Source: Bufo bufo (taxonomy: Eukaryota > Chordata > Amphibia > Anura > Bufonidae). From it: a stretch of DNA of 64,000 bases. The DNA is taken from assembly GCF_905171765.1 (NCBI RefSeq), contig NC_053391.1, positions 657,977,750 through 658,041,749 on the forward strand, given 5' to 3'. Positions 1 to 8,560 of this stretch are shown piece after piece. Each line of letters opens with the position of its first letter. Within the stretch, counting starts at the first letter, position 1. The notes below the pieces were generated by a model. It was given only the letters and a program-made list of their open reading frames with translations. It was not told where the DNA came from and did no database searches. Position numbers and translations under genes: made by a program.

Positions 1-975
1 TGAACTAAATCAGATTCTCCTGACAGCCTTTGAAGAAAAATTTATTTCATCAGAAGAGTTAAAATTTATGACTCCCAGTAACCCACAAATCCCAACTTTC
101 TACGCACTCCCAAAAGTCCATAAAGGTATTGACCCACTGAAAGGAAGACCGATAGTATCTGGGGTGGACTCATTCTCTCAAAATACCAGCATCTATATTG
201 ATAGAGTTCTGAGACCTTTTGTCTTCGCGTTACCCTCCTACATCAGGGACACGACTGATTTACTTCTGCGCATTCAGGATACTGCTGTAGAGGAGAATAC
301 ATTCTTTTGATGTTGAGGCCCTCTACAGCAGTATACCTCATGAATGGGGTATTAAGGCAGTGAATTCCTTCTTGGCAGCCAGGGGTATTCAGCACAGGGC
401 CCATAATTCTTTTGCTGTATCTATTTTGAAATTTGTACTAACACACAATTTCTTTCTCTTTAAGAATGTGTTTTACCACCAGCTCAGGGGCACCGTGATG
501 GGTAGTCCCTGTGCACCAACTTACGCTAATTTGCTCCTGGGCTGGTGGGAGGACCAACTTGTGTTTAGTGACGTAGAGGAACCCTGGACCACCCACATCA
601 TCTTCTGGGGAAGGTATATTGATGATATCTTTTTATTGTGGGATGGTCCAGAGGTTGCCTTTAGGTCATTTGTTACGTCACTGAATCACAACCCAATTGG
701 ACTGAGATTTACCTGTGAAATTAGTAACAGGGAAATCTCATTCCTAGATATAAAAATCTCTAAAAGGGATGGGACACTATGTACTGAAACCTTCAGGAAA
801 CCAACGGCCACTAATAGCCTCTTGCACGGGGAAGTTTTTTATCCTAAGTCAAGAAAGGTATTCCAAAAGGGCCACTACATTCGTATAAGAAGAATTGCAC
901 TAACACTACCACATTCGTGACGCAATCAAAGGATTTAAGAGACAGATTTCTAAGTAGAGGCTACCCTGATGTAAA
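1..975 (+). pseudogene. Penelope-like element reverse transcriptase, truncated and frameshifted
   Basis: A reverse transcriptase of the Penelope-like type, which copies RNA at a chromosomal end or nick. Positions 68-300 encode the family's N-terminal RT block (PTFYALPKVHKG, then GRPIVSG). About positions 304-350 encode DVEALYSSIPHE with the first catalytic Asp, but in another frame, so a frameshift lies near 300-310. Positions 360-895 encode GTVMGSPCAPTYANL and the RYIDDIFLLW catalytic motif, then FLDIKI. A further frameshift near 895-910 moves the frame; DLRDRFLSRGYPDVNE, typical of the RT C-terminal part, is readable at about 920-970. No GIY-YIG endonuclease is present. The 5' end lies outside the window. 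The 3' end stops at a T-rich run near 980 where hAT-A sequence begins. Dead copy. Confidence 0.85.
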
Positions 976-1059
976 TGAGAATTTTTTTTTTTTTTTAACC
1001 GGCCTACTAGGTATAGCAGTGGTACTATACACCCCAAAATTGCTGAATTTCACTAGAAA

Positions 1060-1427
1060 ATGTAAATGACAAAGTAGTGAAATGATATAAAATAAAACAC
1101 GTACAAAAAAAAATTGGATTTATGAGGTGGAGTTCCATATGGAGTAGGAGTTTGAGGAGGCAGTGGACGTAGCGGAGTAGGTGGAAGCGGCGGTGGAGGA
1201 GGACGAGATAGCCAACACAGGTTTTTGGTTTTAATTTAATTTTGTAAAATTAAAGGTACACTCCAAAAGAGTATGAAATATCCAAAATACAAACATGAGC
1301 AATTGCGCTGCAGTATAACAATGGCTGCTTAGTGCCGGTATACATGTCTATTCTGCACAAGGTACGGACAAGTCCTGAGGGATCCATGCCTGGTTAATTT
1401 TAATGAACGTGAGCTTGTCCACATTGG
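1060..1427 (-). other. 3' tail of hAT-A copy 1
   Basis: Matches the 3' region of hAT-A copy 2 in the same order: a GGAGGTGGA-rich purine stretch at 1126-1205 (compare 48358-48440), then the block at 1340-1427 with TGTCTATTCTGCACAAGGTA, present also near 50130 and, inverted, near 55660-55680. It ends abruptly at 1427 in CACATTGG, the 8-bp TSD of the hAT-B insertion. Homology resumes at 8560. Confidence 0.75.
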
Positions 1428-1825
1428 CAGGGCTGGACTGGCCTGCCGGGATACCGGAAAATTTCCCGTTAGGCCGGCAGGCCTGAGTGCCGCAAGGCCG
1501 TGGCCCTGGTGACAAGTGGGGGTGGCCGGCGGGGCACAGCAGGAGATGAGCGCTTCCATTTTGGAAGCGCTCATCTCCATAGTCATCTGTATCGCCGTCC
1601 TCAGGACAGCGATACAGATGTCTATGCTGTGGCAGGGGAGGGAGAGGTGTGTCCCCTCCTGTTCCTCTGATAGGCTGCCGGCCTAGTGCTGGCAGCCTAT
1701 CAAAGGCCGGTGCAGGCGGCGCGATGACGTCATCGCGCCGCCTGAGCCGTATAACGAGAGACACAGGCCGGAAGAGGCCTGCATCGCATCGCTGGAGGTA
1801 AGTATAAGTGTTTTTTTTTATATAG

Positions 1826-2420
1826 TGTGAGACAGTGACAGGTCTCACTCAGGTTAGAGGCAAGGAAGGGGTGGATAGTGCGGTCCACACCCCTGTTCCA
1901 CCACAGGTGAGAGAAGCTGGAGGTAATCAGCCTGGCATAAGGCACCTCCCAGAGTGTCAGAGAGGGGTAGTGTGTTACCTGTGGACAGAGGCCTGGAGGC
2001 TCTGTCTGTGTGGTCTCAGCTGGGCAAGGCTGAGGGACCACAAGGCTGGGAGATAGCCTGGAGTTGGGGGACGCAGCGACGCCTGGGAGGGTCGCAGGGC
2101 CATAGTCAGGCAGACTACTGAGCCCCAATCCCCCACAAGAAATACTGAACTGGAGACAGTGGGCGTACTGTGCTCTGTACAGCCAGGAGGCTGTGGGACA
2201 TTGGCTGACAAAGCCGCATGTGTTCACAGGGTGTGAACTGGGACCTAGGTGAGTCAGGATATTATATGTTTAGTTAGAGCTCAGCCGGGCAGGTGTTTAT
2301 TTTGTACCATTTATGTTTGGATTGCTGAGGAGCCAAATAAAGTGATGTTTGGACCAGAAACTTGGTGTCTGGCGACGATATTTGTGTGAATCACCCCCGG
2401 AGAAGAGCTAACCCCCCACA
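1826..2420 (+). repeat. 5' LTR of the myosin-capturing element
   Basis: 595 bp, TG...CA bounded, repeated at 6116-6710. Near its 3' end it carries CCAAATAAAGTG, a plausible polyadenylation signal (AATAAA at about 2335), followed about 70 bp later by the LTR end. The transcription start was not identified. Confidence 0.9.
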
Positions 2421-2440
2421 ATTGGTGGAGGATGCGGGCA
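2421..2440 (+). promoter_or_regulatory. Candidate primer binding site
   Basis: Directly after the LTR the sequence reads ATTGGTGGAGGATGCGGGCA. A TGG within three bases of the LTR end is what a tRNA 3' CCA would pair with. I could not assign a tRNA with certainty; there is partial resemblance to tRNA-Leu-type sites. Confidence 0.5.
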
Positions 2441-2590
2441 GGTGTCCCTGCTGAGAAGTAAAAATCCTGGAAGCCTGCTAGTTTGCAGAGCAGAGACTGC
2501 TGGTGTTAAACTGGACTTTTTTTTTCTGTGGTGCAAACAGTGCAGGATTTAAAGGGCCAGAAGCCCAGTACAAGAGACTGAGCAGTGGAA

Positions 2591-4333
2591 ATGGCTGCAA
2601 AATGGTATAGCCCGTGGGAGAAATCCTGCGAGTTAGTGATCGGCGGAATCCCGCTGGGGGTCAGTTTAGACTCCCGCCAGCAAGTGTCTCGGGTCCTGCC
2701 TGGAATTCTGGACTTTGTAACAAGGGGGCCAGAGACCAAAACTACGGTGTCACTGACCTTTGTGACGGACTATGGCTCTGTGCAATGGGAGCTGTTAAAA
2801 TGTGAGACACTGGAAGTGGAATTTGTACTAGGCAAGGACTTTCCATTGTTTGGGCAGTTGTGGAGCGGAGTTCCTGATAAAAGGCAAAGATATGCCGTTG
2901 CCAAGGGCAACCGTCGGGAAGACAAAGAGGTGGAGAGCGGCGCGGTTCTCAGAAGTGCATATCTTCCCTGCGACTGTGTCCGGAGTCCTAGAGAGGGAGT
3001 GCGGAGGTGCAGTAAAGCTGTTGCTAGGAGCAACCACAACCTTGATGAGTCCGCGGGAGAGAATGTCACTGCTTTACCAGAATGGTGGATTACAAAGGGT
3101 AAGACTGTTCCTGTTATTAACGATGTAGCAGAGCCAGTGACAGTGAGCCGGCGGCAGGGGATACCTGCTGGGCCGGTAGGTAATAAGTCTGTGTCTGGAC
3201 AGGCGGATAAGCCTGCTGTGATTGCTCCCTCGCAGAAATCTACAGGGGAGAAGGTTTCTGTGTTATCTCAGTTGCCCATGACCAAAGCTAGTTTTGGGAT
3301 GACAAGGATCCGGGATCCCATGCTAGCCCGGGCGAGAGGTAGCACAATATTGAAACCTGAGACTGGTAAAATAATAAAGGTGCTGGACAGTCGTGCGGAT
3401 AAGGACTATCCACTGATTTTCACTGAGCGTGAGACTCCAATGAGAACAGAGACTGATGAATTTGATGTTACAGATACGCTCATGCATGAGGGAGTGTTGG
3501 GCCGTGATATCGGTTTGTTGCTGTGGGGTAAGGTAGATACTTCTGCAGATAGTGACGAAACTCCTGCAGAACCTGTACCTGTCCCTTTAAGTGAGGATCT
3601 AAGGGAGTTGCACTTTGACCTGCATGGGGAAAGAATATTGACCATTGGAAACAATGGTGCTGATCAAGTGCAAAGTGATGGTGACAAAAGTGCGGAAATG
3701 CATAAGGAAAATATGATGTCATATGAAATATGTGGTGACAGTGATATAACTTTTCCGTTGCAGGTTGTGGTCAGGGGAGAAGCGCCCCCTGGTGGTAAAA
3801 ATGTAAATGATGATGAAGCTTTATTTTCTGCATCTGCTATGTTTCATGAAGCGCGATATGACGTAATCGAAAGGTTTGAAGACATGCATATAAGTAGTGT
3901 GAAGCAAAGCCCAGCTCCAGCTCAGTGTTTGAAGGTGCAGGAAAATATGATAGGGCTAGAGGGTGTACTGCACGTACCAGAGGTGGAAATGCAGTCTCCA
4001 CAATGTTGGTTGGTTACTAAGGAAGTGTCCCAGGTGGGGATTAGCTCATCGGTGCCCCTAGAGGTCAGAATTAATAATGACACGAGCGGTAGAGGTGACG
4101 TATGTGCTGTGACCGGTAGCAACCCAGAGAGTGAAGCTACCATGTCAAGGTCCTGTGAAACAAAGGTGGTTACTAGTAGCGACCAGACAGTTATATATGA
4201 CGAGATGAGAATTAAGTCGGGTGACGTCATCCTAGGGTCTGAAGCCCATGTGCAGAAAGTTGTAGATGACCTGACACGACAGTACAACTGCAAACAGGAG
4301 AATGATCTCTCTCTCTCTCCTCACGCTCCCTAG
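2591..4333 (+). CDS. ORF1 of LTR element: retropepsin-like N-terminus with DSR instead of DTG/DSG
   Basis: A 580-codon frame; the first ATG is at 2591 ([11 protein letters not shown]). Residues about 14-93 resemble a retroviral aspartic protease. A [15 protein letters not shown] strand corresponds to the LDTGSQVS active-site loop, and VLGKDFPLF about 50 residues later corresponds to the hydrophobic LGxDxL motif before the C-terminal helix. The Asp is kept (about residue 27) but the Gly is Arg, which should abolish ordinary dimeric catalysis; it may be a structural or substrate-binding remnant. The remaining ~480 residues are acidic and polar, and I do not recognise them. The frame ends in a CT-repeat region and overlaps ORF2 by 28 nt in the -1 frame. 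The frame is long and clean, so it may still be translated. Confidence 0.65.
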   Translation: MAAKWYSPWEKSCELVIGGIPLGVSLDSRQQVSRVLPGILDFVTRGPETKTTVSLTFVTDYGSVQWELLKCETLEVEFVLGKDFPLFGQLWSGVPDKRQRYAVAKGNRREDKEVESGAVLRSAYLPCDCVRSPREGVRRCSKAVARSNHNLDESAGENVTALPEWWITKGKTVPVINDVAEPVTVSRRQGIPAGPVGNKSVSGQADKPAVIAPSQKSTGEKVSVLSQLPMTKASFGMTRIRDPMLARARGSTILKPETGKIIKVLDSRADKDYPLIFTERETPMRTETDEFDVTDTLMHEGVLGRDIGLLLWGKVDTSADSDETPAEPVPVPLSEDLRELHFDLHGERILTIGNNGADQVQSDGDKSAEMHKENMMSYEICGDSDITFPLQVVVRGEAPPGGKNVNDDEALFSASAMFHEARYDVIERFEDMHISSVKQSPAPAQCLKVQENMIGLEGVLHVPEVEMQSPQCWLVTKEVSQVGISSSVPLEVRINNDTSGRGDVCAVTGSNPESEATMSRSCETKVVTSSDQTVIYDEMRIKSGDVILGSEAHVQKVVDDLTRQYNCKQENDLSLSPHAP

Positions 4334-6120
4334 AAACGTTAGAGACGGGACTAGCTGTCTTCACAGAGCAACTGAAGAAAATTTCAGAAAGGGCAAAGAA
4401 AGAGAATGGTGATACTCCTACATCTGCTGCAGCAGAGCCGAGCAAGGAGCAGCTGGAACCGGAGGCCCAAAAGCGGGGCACTTCCCACAAGCTTGTGCAA
4501 AAAGCTGAAAAGAAACTGCTGAAAAACATGGAGTTGGTGGTTCAGCGCCTGGAGAAACAGGGTGTGACATACAAAAAGGGGGAGAAAACCAAGAACAAAC
4601 TTCAGCGAGGATTGGATGATCTGATGGTGGACCTGGACCACCAGAAGCAAGTTATGTGTAATCCAGCGAAGAAACAGGAGAAGTGTGACTGGCTCCTAGC
4701 TGAAGAGAAATACATCTCGGCTCGATATGGTGAAAAACGTGACCAAACAGAGACTGATGCTTGGGAAAAGGAGACCAAGGCCCTCTCCTTGGCTAAAGCC
4801 CTGGAAAAAGCGCTTGAGGAGCATGCTGAATTGGAGAGGCTGAACAAGCAACTCAGAGCAGAGAATGAAAATCTCATGAGCTTAAAAGATGAGTTGGAGA
4901 AATCTAAGTGTGCTCTCAAACAGCAGGTGGAAGGTGAGAAACCTGAAGAGGAGAGTTCTCTGGAAGATGTCAAGAAGCCAGAGCCTGTTAAAAATGGGAC
5001 TGGAGAGGGTGGCACGGTGGTGCTGGCTGTGGCAGAGAAGATGGAAGATGCTTCTGCTAAACCAGATGATGGGGCTGATGTGGATGCCGAAGACCACAGA
5101 CCCGTGGTAGCGTGTAGCCTAGGCCTGGAAGACGTCCCCTCTGCATACAAGGCCTTCCAAATAGCCAGCAGCCTGCTGGGGAAGAAGTACGAGGATCCGG
5201 GCTATTACAATGGGCTGTGTCTCCTGAATCCTCCACAAAATGAGAACAGGGTCCTGGGTGAGCCTCTGGAGAAAATGACAGAAGACGAGGAGTCTGCTGA
5301 AGACCCTGGTGCCTCCTGCCTCGACGAGGGGGAGGGGTTAACAGGGCAAGTGTATAGTGCCATGTCCGAGAAGGATGAGAAGGCGGTCAAAGAGACTGGA
5401 GACTCCAAGAAGACAAAGGCTGAAAAAGTTAAGGCCGATGTGTTGGTTGACGTGAAGTCTCCAGGTGCTGCAGAGACCAAAGTTAAGCCAAAGGGGACGG
5501 CGGCCGAAGTGGAAAAAGCCACTAAAGAAGCGAGTAGGGGCAAGCAGGCTCTGGTGAAGGAGCCCTGCAAAGCAAAGGAGGAAGTGTCGGGACGTGACCA
5601 TGACTGGGAACAGTTCAGTCAAGAGCGGCAGCAGTCCAAGAAAGGACATGAGGCGCAAGTGCGGGAGCCAGAGGATCAAAAACGAGAGAGAGATCGAAGA
5701 GTGCGAGAGCGCATCATTATCACCCACGAAAGAGTAGGAAAAGAGTACCTGACCATGAGATGGGCACAAGAGGCCTTTAGGAAGATTAGATTGGGCAAGA
5801 TGCTAGTTTGGGTGATAAACCAAGCTCTGCTGGCGTGGGTCTGGCAGAACAAAGGGAAGGTACGTGTCACCGAGTTTCCTGGCCTCGGTGAAATAAGAAC
5901 CGGTAATTTTATGTGTCAGCGGCAGCTAGTGCTCGCTGACACTGTGTTACTTAGTGTGGCTGTAAAGCCAAGCTGGGCCGGTTCTTATTGGAAGCAGCCA
6001 AAGAGCAGGGTGGGTGGCTGTTCCCCACGTCCAGGCCAGGTCGATACCCTCTCACCAGCCTCCCGTGGTTATGCAGGTGTTCACCCTCACAGGCTTGAAC
6101 AAAGGGGGGGGGATATGTGA
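4306..6120 (+). CDS. ORF2 of LTR element: myosin-II-tail-like coiled coil plus basic C-terminal region
   Basis: Open from the TGA at 4303-4305 to the TGA at 6118-6120, in the -1 frame relative to ORF1 and overlapping it. The first ATG in frame is near 4528; an earlier start or a fusion with ORF1 is possible. Positions 4540-4932 encode a charged heptad-rich segment closely resembling the coiled-coil rod of smooth/non-muscle myosin heavy chain, in collinear order: [59 protein letters not shown] short stretch before ELEKSK is missing relative to the myosin rod as I know it. Later come acidic and Lys-rich segments, then an Arg-rich helix (about 5640-5790). The C-terminal ~70 residues may be non-coding sequence that happens to be open. 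No enzyme motif is seen. Confidence 0.7.
   Translation, partial: SLSLSSRSLETLETGLAVFTEQLKKISERAKKENGDTPTSAAAEPSKEQLEPEAQKRGTSHKLVQKAEKKLLKNMELVVQRLEKQGVTYKKGEKTKNKLQRGLDDLMVDLDHQKQVMCNPAKKQEKCDWLLAEEKYISARYGEKRDQTETDAWEKETKALSLAKALEKALEEHAELERLNKQLRAENENLMSLKDELEKSKCALKQQVEGEKPEEESSLEDVKKPEPVKNGTGEGGTVVLAVAEKMEDASAKPDDGADVDAEDHRPVVACSLGLEDVPSAYKAFQIASSLLGKKYEDPGYYNGLCLLNPPQNENRVLGEPLEKMTEDEESAEDPGASCLDEGEGLTGQVYSAMSEKDEKAVKETGDSKKTKAEKVKADVLVDVKSPGAAETKVKPKGTAAEVEKATKEASRGKQALVKEPCKAKEEVSGRDHDWEQFSQERQQSKKGHEAQVREPEDQKRERDRRVRERIIITHERVGKEYLTMRWAQEAFRKIRLGKMLVWVINQALLAWVWQNKGKVRVTEFPGLGEIRTGNFMCQRQLVLADTVLLSVAVKPSWAGSYWKQPKSRVGGCSPRPGQVDTLSPASRGYAGVHPHRLEQRGGDM
4540..4932 (+). other. Captured myosin-II heavy-chain rod fragment
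   Basis: About 130 codons within ORF2 whose order of motifs follows the rod of vertebrate smooth/non-muscle myosin II (the MYH9/MYH10/MYH11 type). There is no intron-like gap, as expected if a processed transcript was copied into the element. In myosin this segment forms a parallel coiled coil and filament contacts. In the element it could mediate multimerisation, but that is inference. Charge pattern and heptads are preserved despite substitutions such as VMCNPAKKQ. Confidence 0.78.
6101..6115 (+). promoter_or_regulatory. Polypurine tract
   Basis: AAAGGGGGGGGGATA lies immediately before the 3' LTR, the position and composition expected of the plus-strand primer for LTR retrotransposon replication. 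Confidence 0.85.
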
Positions 6121-6710
6121 GACAGTGACAGGTCTCACTCAGGTTAGAGGCAAGGAAGGGGTGGATAGTGCGGTCCACACCCCTGTTCCACCACAGGTGA
6201 GAGAAGCTGGAGGTAATCAGCCTGGCATAAGGCACCTCCCAGAGTGTCAGAGAGGGGTAGTGTGTTACCTGTGGACAGAGGCCTGGAGGCTCTGTCTGTG
6301 TGGTCTCAGCTGGGCAAGGCTGAGGGACCACAAGGCTGGGAGATAGCCTGGAGTTGGGGGACGCAGCGACGCCTGGGAGGGTCGCAGGGCCATAGTCAGG
6401 CAGACTACTGAGCCCCAATCCCCCACAAGAAATACTGAACTGGAGACAGTGGGCGTACTGTGCTCTGTACAGCCAGGAGGCTGTGGGACATTGGCTGACA
6501 AAGCCGCATGTGTTCACAGGGTGTGAACTGGGACCTAGGTGAGTCAGGATATTATATGTTTAGTTAGAGCCCAGCCGGGCAGGTGTTTATTTTGTACCAT
6601 TTATGTTTGGATTGCTGAGGAGCCAAATAAAGTGATGTTTGGACCAGAAACTTGGTGTCTGGCGACGATATTTGTGTGAATCACCCCCGGAGAAGAGCTA
6701 ACCCCCCACA
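6116..6710 (+). repeat. 3' LTR of the myosin-capturing element
   Basis: 595 bp, identical to the 5' LTR except for one base noticed near 6572. Followed by the TSD ATAG. Confidence 0.9.
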
Positions 6711-6714
6711 ATAG

Positions 6715-7850
6715 GTACAATACTGGATCATGATGGGGGGGCTACTGGCACATGATATGGGGGCTATTGGCACATGATAAGGGGGCTACTGGCACATGAT
6801 ATGGGGGCTATTGGCACATAAGGGGGGCTACTGGCACATGATAAGGGGCGGCTACTGGCACATAAGGGGGACTACTGGCACATAGTAAGGGGGGGTTACT
6901 GGCACATAATAAGGGGGGGCTACTGGCACATGATAGGGGGGGCACTCTGGCTACTTGCACATGATATGGGGGCTCTGGCTGCTGGAACATGATGGTGGGG
7001 GGGCTCTTATTACTGGCAGATGATTGGGGGCATCTTACTGGCACATGATTGGGGGCATCTATGGGGGCACATCTTACTGGCACATGATAAGGGGGGCTAC
7101 TGGCACATGATATGGGGGCTACTGGCACATGATATGGGGGCTACTGGCACATGATATGGGGGCTACTGGTACATTAGGGGGACTACTGGCACATAAGGGG
7201 GACTACTGGCACATAAGGGGGACTACTGGCACATAAGGGGGGCTACTGGCACATAAGGGGCGGCTACTGGCACATAAGGGGGGCTACTGGCACATAAGGG
7301 GGACTACTGGCACATAATAGGGGGGGTTACTGGCACATAATAAGGGGGGGCTACTGGCACATGATAGGGGGGACACTCTGGCTACTGGCACATGATATGG
7401 GGGGCTCTGGCTGCTGGCACATGATGGTGGGGGGGCTCTTATTACTGGCACATGATTGGGGGGCATCTTACTGGCACATGATTGGGGGGCATCTATGGGG
7501 GCACATCTTACTGGCACATGACTGGGGGCATCTATTGGGGCACTTATTACTGGCACATTATTGGATGGCACTATAGGGGCATCTACTGAGGCTAAAAAGT
7601 AGGGGTATTGTATATGGGGGGCTCTGTATAGGGGCATTTTATACTGGGACACATTATGGTGGGTACTATGGGGAAGGGGGTGAGGAGTACTATCGGGTCA
7701 TCTATGAGGGCACTGAGAAGGGGTATTTTATATTGGCACATTATGGGAACATTAGCTCAACTGGGGGCATTACAAGGGGGTATGTTTTGCACATTATAAG
7801 GAGAATTATTACTACTGGGGGGGGGGGGCATTATGGTGGGCTTTATTACT
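6715..7850. repeat. G-rich minisatellite inside hAT-B
   Basis: Imperfect tandem units of roughly 20-23 bp built on CTACTGGCACATGATA separated by G4-G8 runs. Higher-order variants with CTCTGGCTACTGGCACATGA occur twice (about 6950 and 7375), suggesting a duplication of a ~425-bp block. Apparent frames here are by-products of the repeat. The G-runs are spaced so that G-quadruplexes could form on the plus strand. Confidence 0.88.
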
Positions 7851-8559
7851 CCCCCATGGTATGACCCCCTAGTAGCAGCACCAGCTTCTCCCTGCTCTGC
7901 TATCCCTCTGCCCCTTCTCCAAATCCTTATTATTAAATCTTTCTCATTAGGATAAAACACAACATCAGCTCCGCCGAGCCCCCGGCCAAAGTGTTGAAGT
8001 GCTGTCCGAGATCCCCAAGGGTCAAGTCAAGTAATTGTAAGTTTTCATGTGAAATATGTTTATGTTTGTAGTTGATCTTTATTATCGATTTTACATTGCA
8101 GATTTATTTTTATTTTTGCAGCATATGGGTGAGATTTTATAAACATTTTTATTATTTGGTCGAAAGGCTCATTGGGGGGAGGGGGGATTGTAACAGGACT
8201 GCCGTAGAATATCTAAAATAGCTGGTCAAGTAAAATGTTGCATGCAACAATCATTAAATAGGTGGCCAACAAAAAAGGGGCGGGTCAAAGGGCGTGGTAA
8301 AACACTGTCTGAGTATGCTGAGAGTTGTAGTTTTGCAACAGTTGGAGGCATCCTGGTTGGGAAAATACGGTGATAATATGAACAATGGGGGTTCTACAAA
8401 AGAGCTATCGTGGGGCAAAGTTCATATTCGTGTTTACACACGTGTTTTAAAATGAAGGCTTTCTCCTATTATAAACAAGTTAAGTAAATAATGACGCAAT
8501 GCTGTGGGGCTGGTATGCAACTTTTTCCAGGACTGGTTTTTATCCCCAGTCCGGCCCTG
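7851..8559. other. Right arm of hAT-B
   Basis: No coding signal. It contains GAGAGTTGTAGTTTTGCAACAG near 8318-8342, a sequence also found in the small hAT MITE at 15761-15907, so this arm may include another fragment of that MITE. It ends in the hAT-B terminal inverted repeat. Confidence 0.55.
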
Positions 8560-8560
8560 C

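Larger units (their letters stand above)
1826..6710 (+). mobile_element. Non-autonomous LTR retrotransposon with captured myosin-like coiled coil
   Basis: A complete LTR element of 4885 bp: two 595-bp direct repeats beginning TGTGAGACAG and ending CCCCACA, a 4-bp TSD ATAG (1822-1825 and 6711-6714), a primer-site candidate directly after the left LTR and a purine tract directly before the right LTR. The LTRs differ at one base I could find (CTCAG near 2282 against CCCAG near 6572), so the insertion is young. The interior has two long frames but no RT, RNase H or integrase motif, so mobilisation must depend on another element. ORF1 starts with a protease-like domain; ORF2 contains a myosin-II-tail-like segment. 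I do not recognise a named family. Confidence 0.9.
1428..8559. mobile_element. hAT-B: non-autonomous hAT transposon with 8-bp TSD, inserted in hAT-A copy 1
   Basis: Termini are CAGGGCTGGACTGG at 1428 and, on the right, CCAGTCCGGCCCTG at 8546-8559 (inverted: CAGGGCCGGACTGG). Both are flanked by the same 8-mer CACATTGG (1420-1427 and 8560-8567). This is classic hAT geometry, and the 8-mer is the point where hAT-A homology is interrupted. I see no transposase. The body holds a short hairpin region (1540-1620, GGAAGCGCTCATCTCC inverted), the nested LTR element (1826-6710), a G-rich minisatellite (6715-7850) and an unremarkable right arm (7850-8559). Without the LTR element it is about 2.2 kb. Confidence 0.88.

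Noticed and set aside
4540..4932. A host myosin heavy-chain exon
   Set aside because: No splice sites at its edges, frame continuous with unrelated sequence, and enclosed by LTRs, PPT and TSD; better explained as captured sequence in a retroelement.
6808..7652. Cys/Pro/Ser-rich frames on the minus strand in the G-rich minisatellite
   Set aside because: Low-complexity translation of tandem repeats with no start context or conserved domain.
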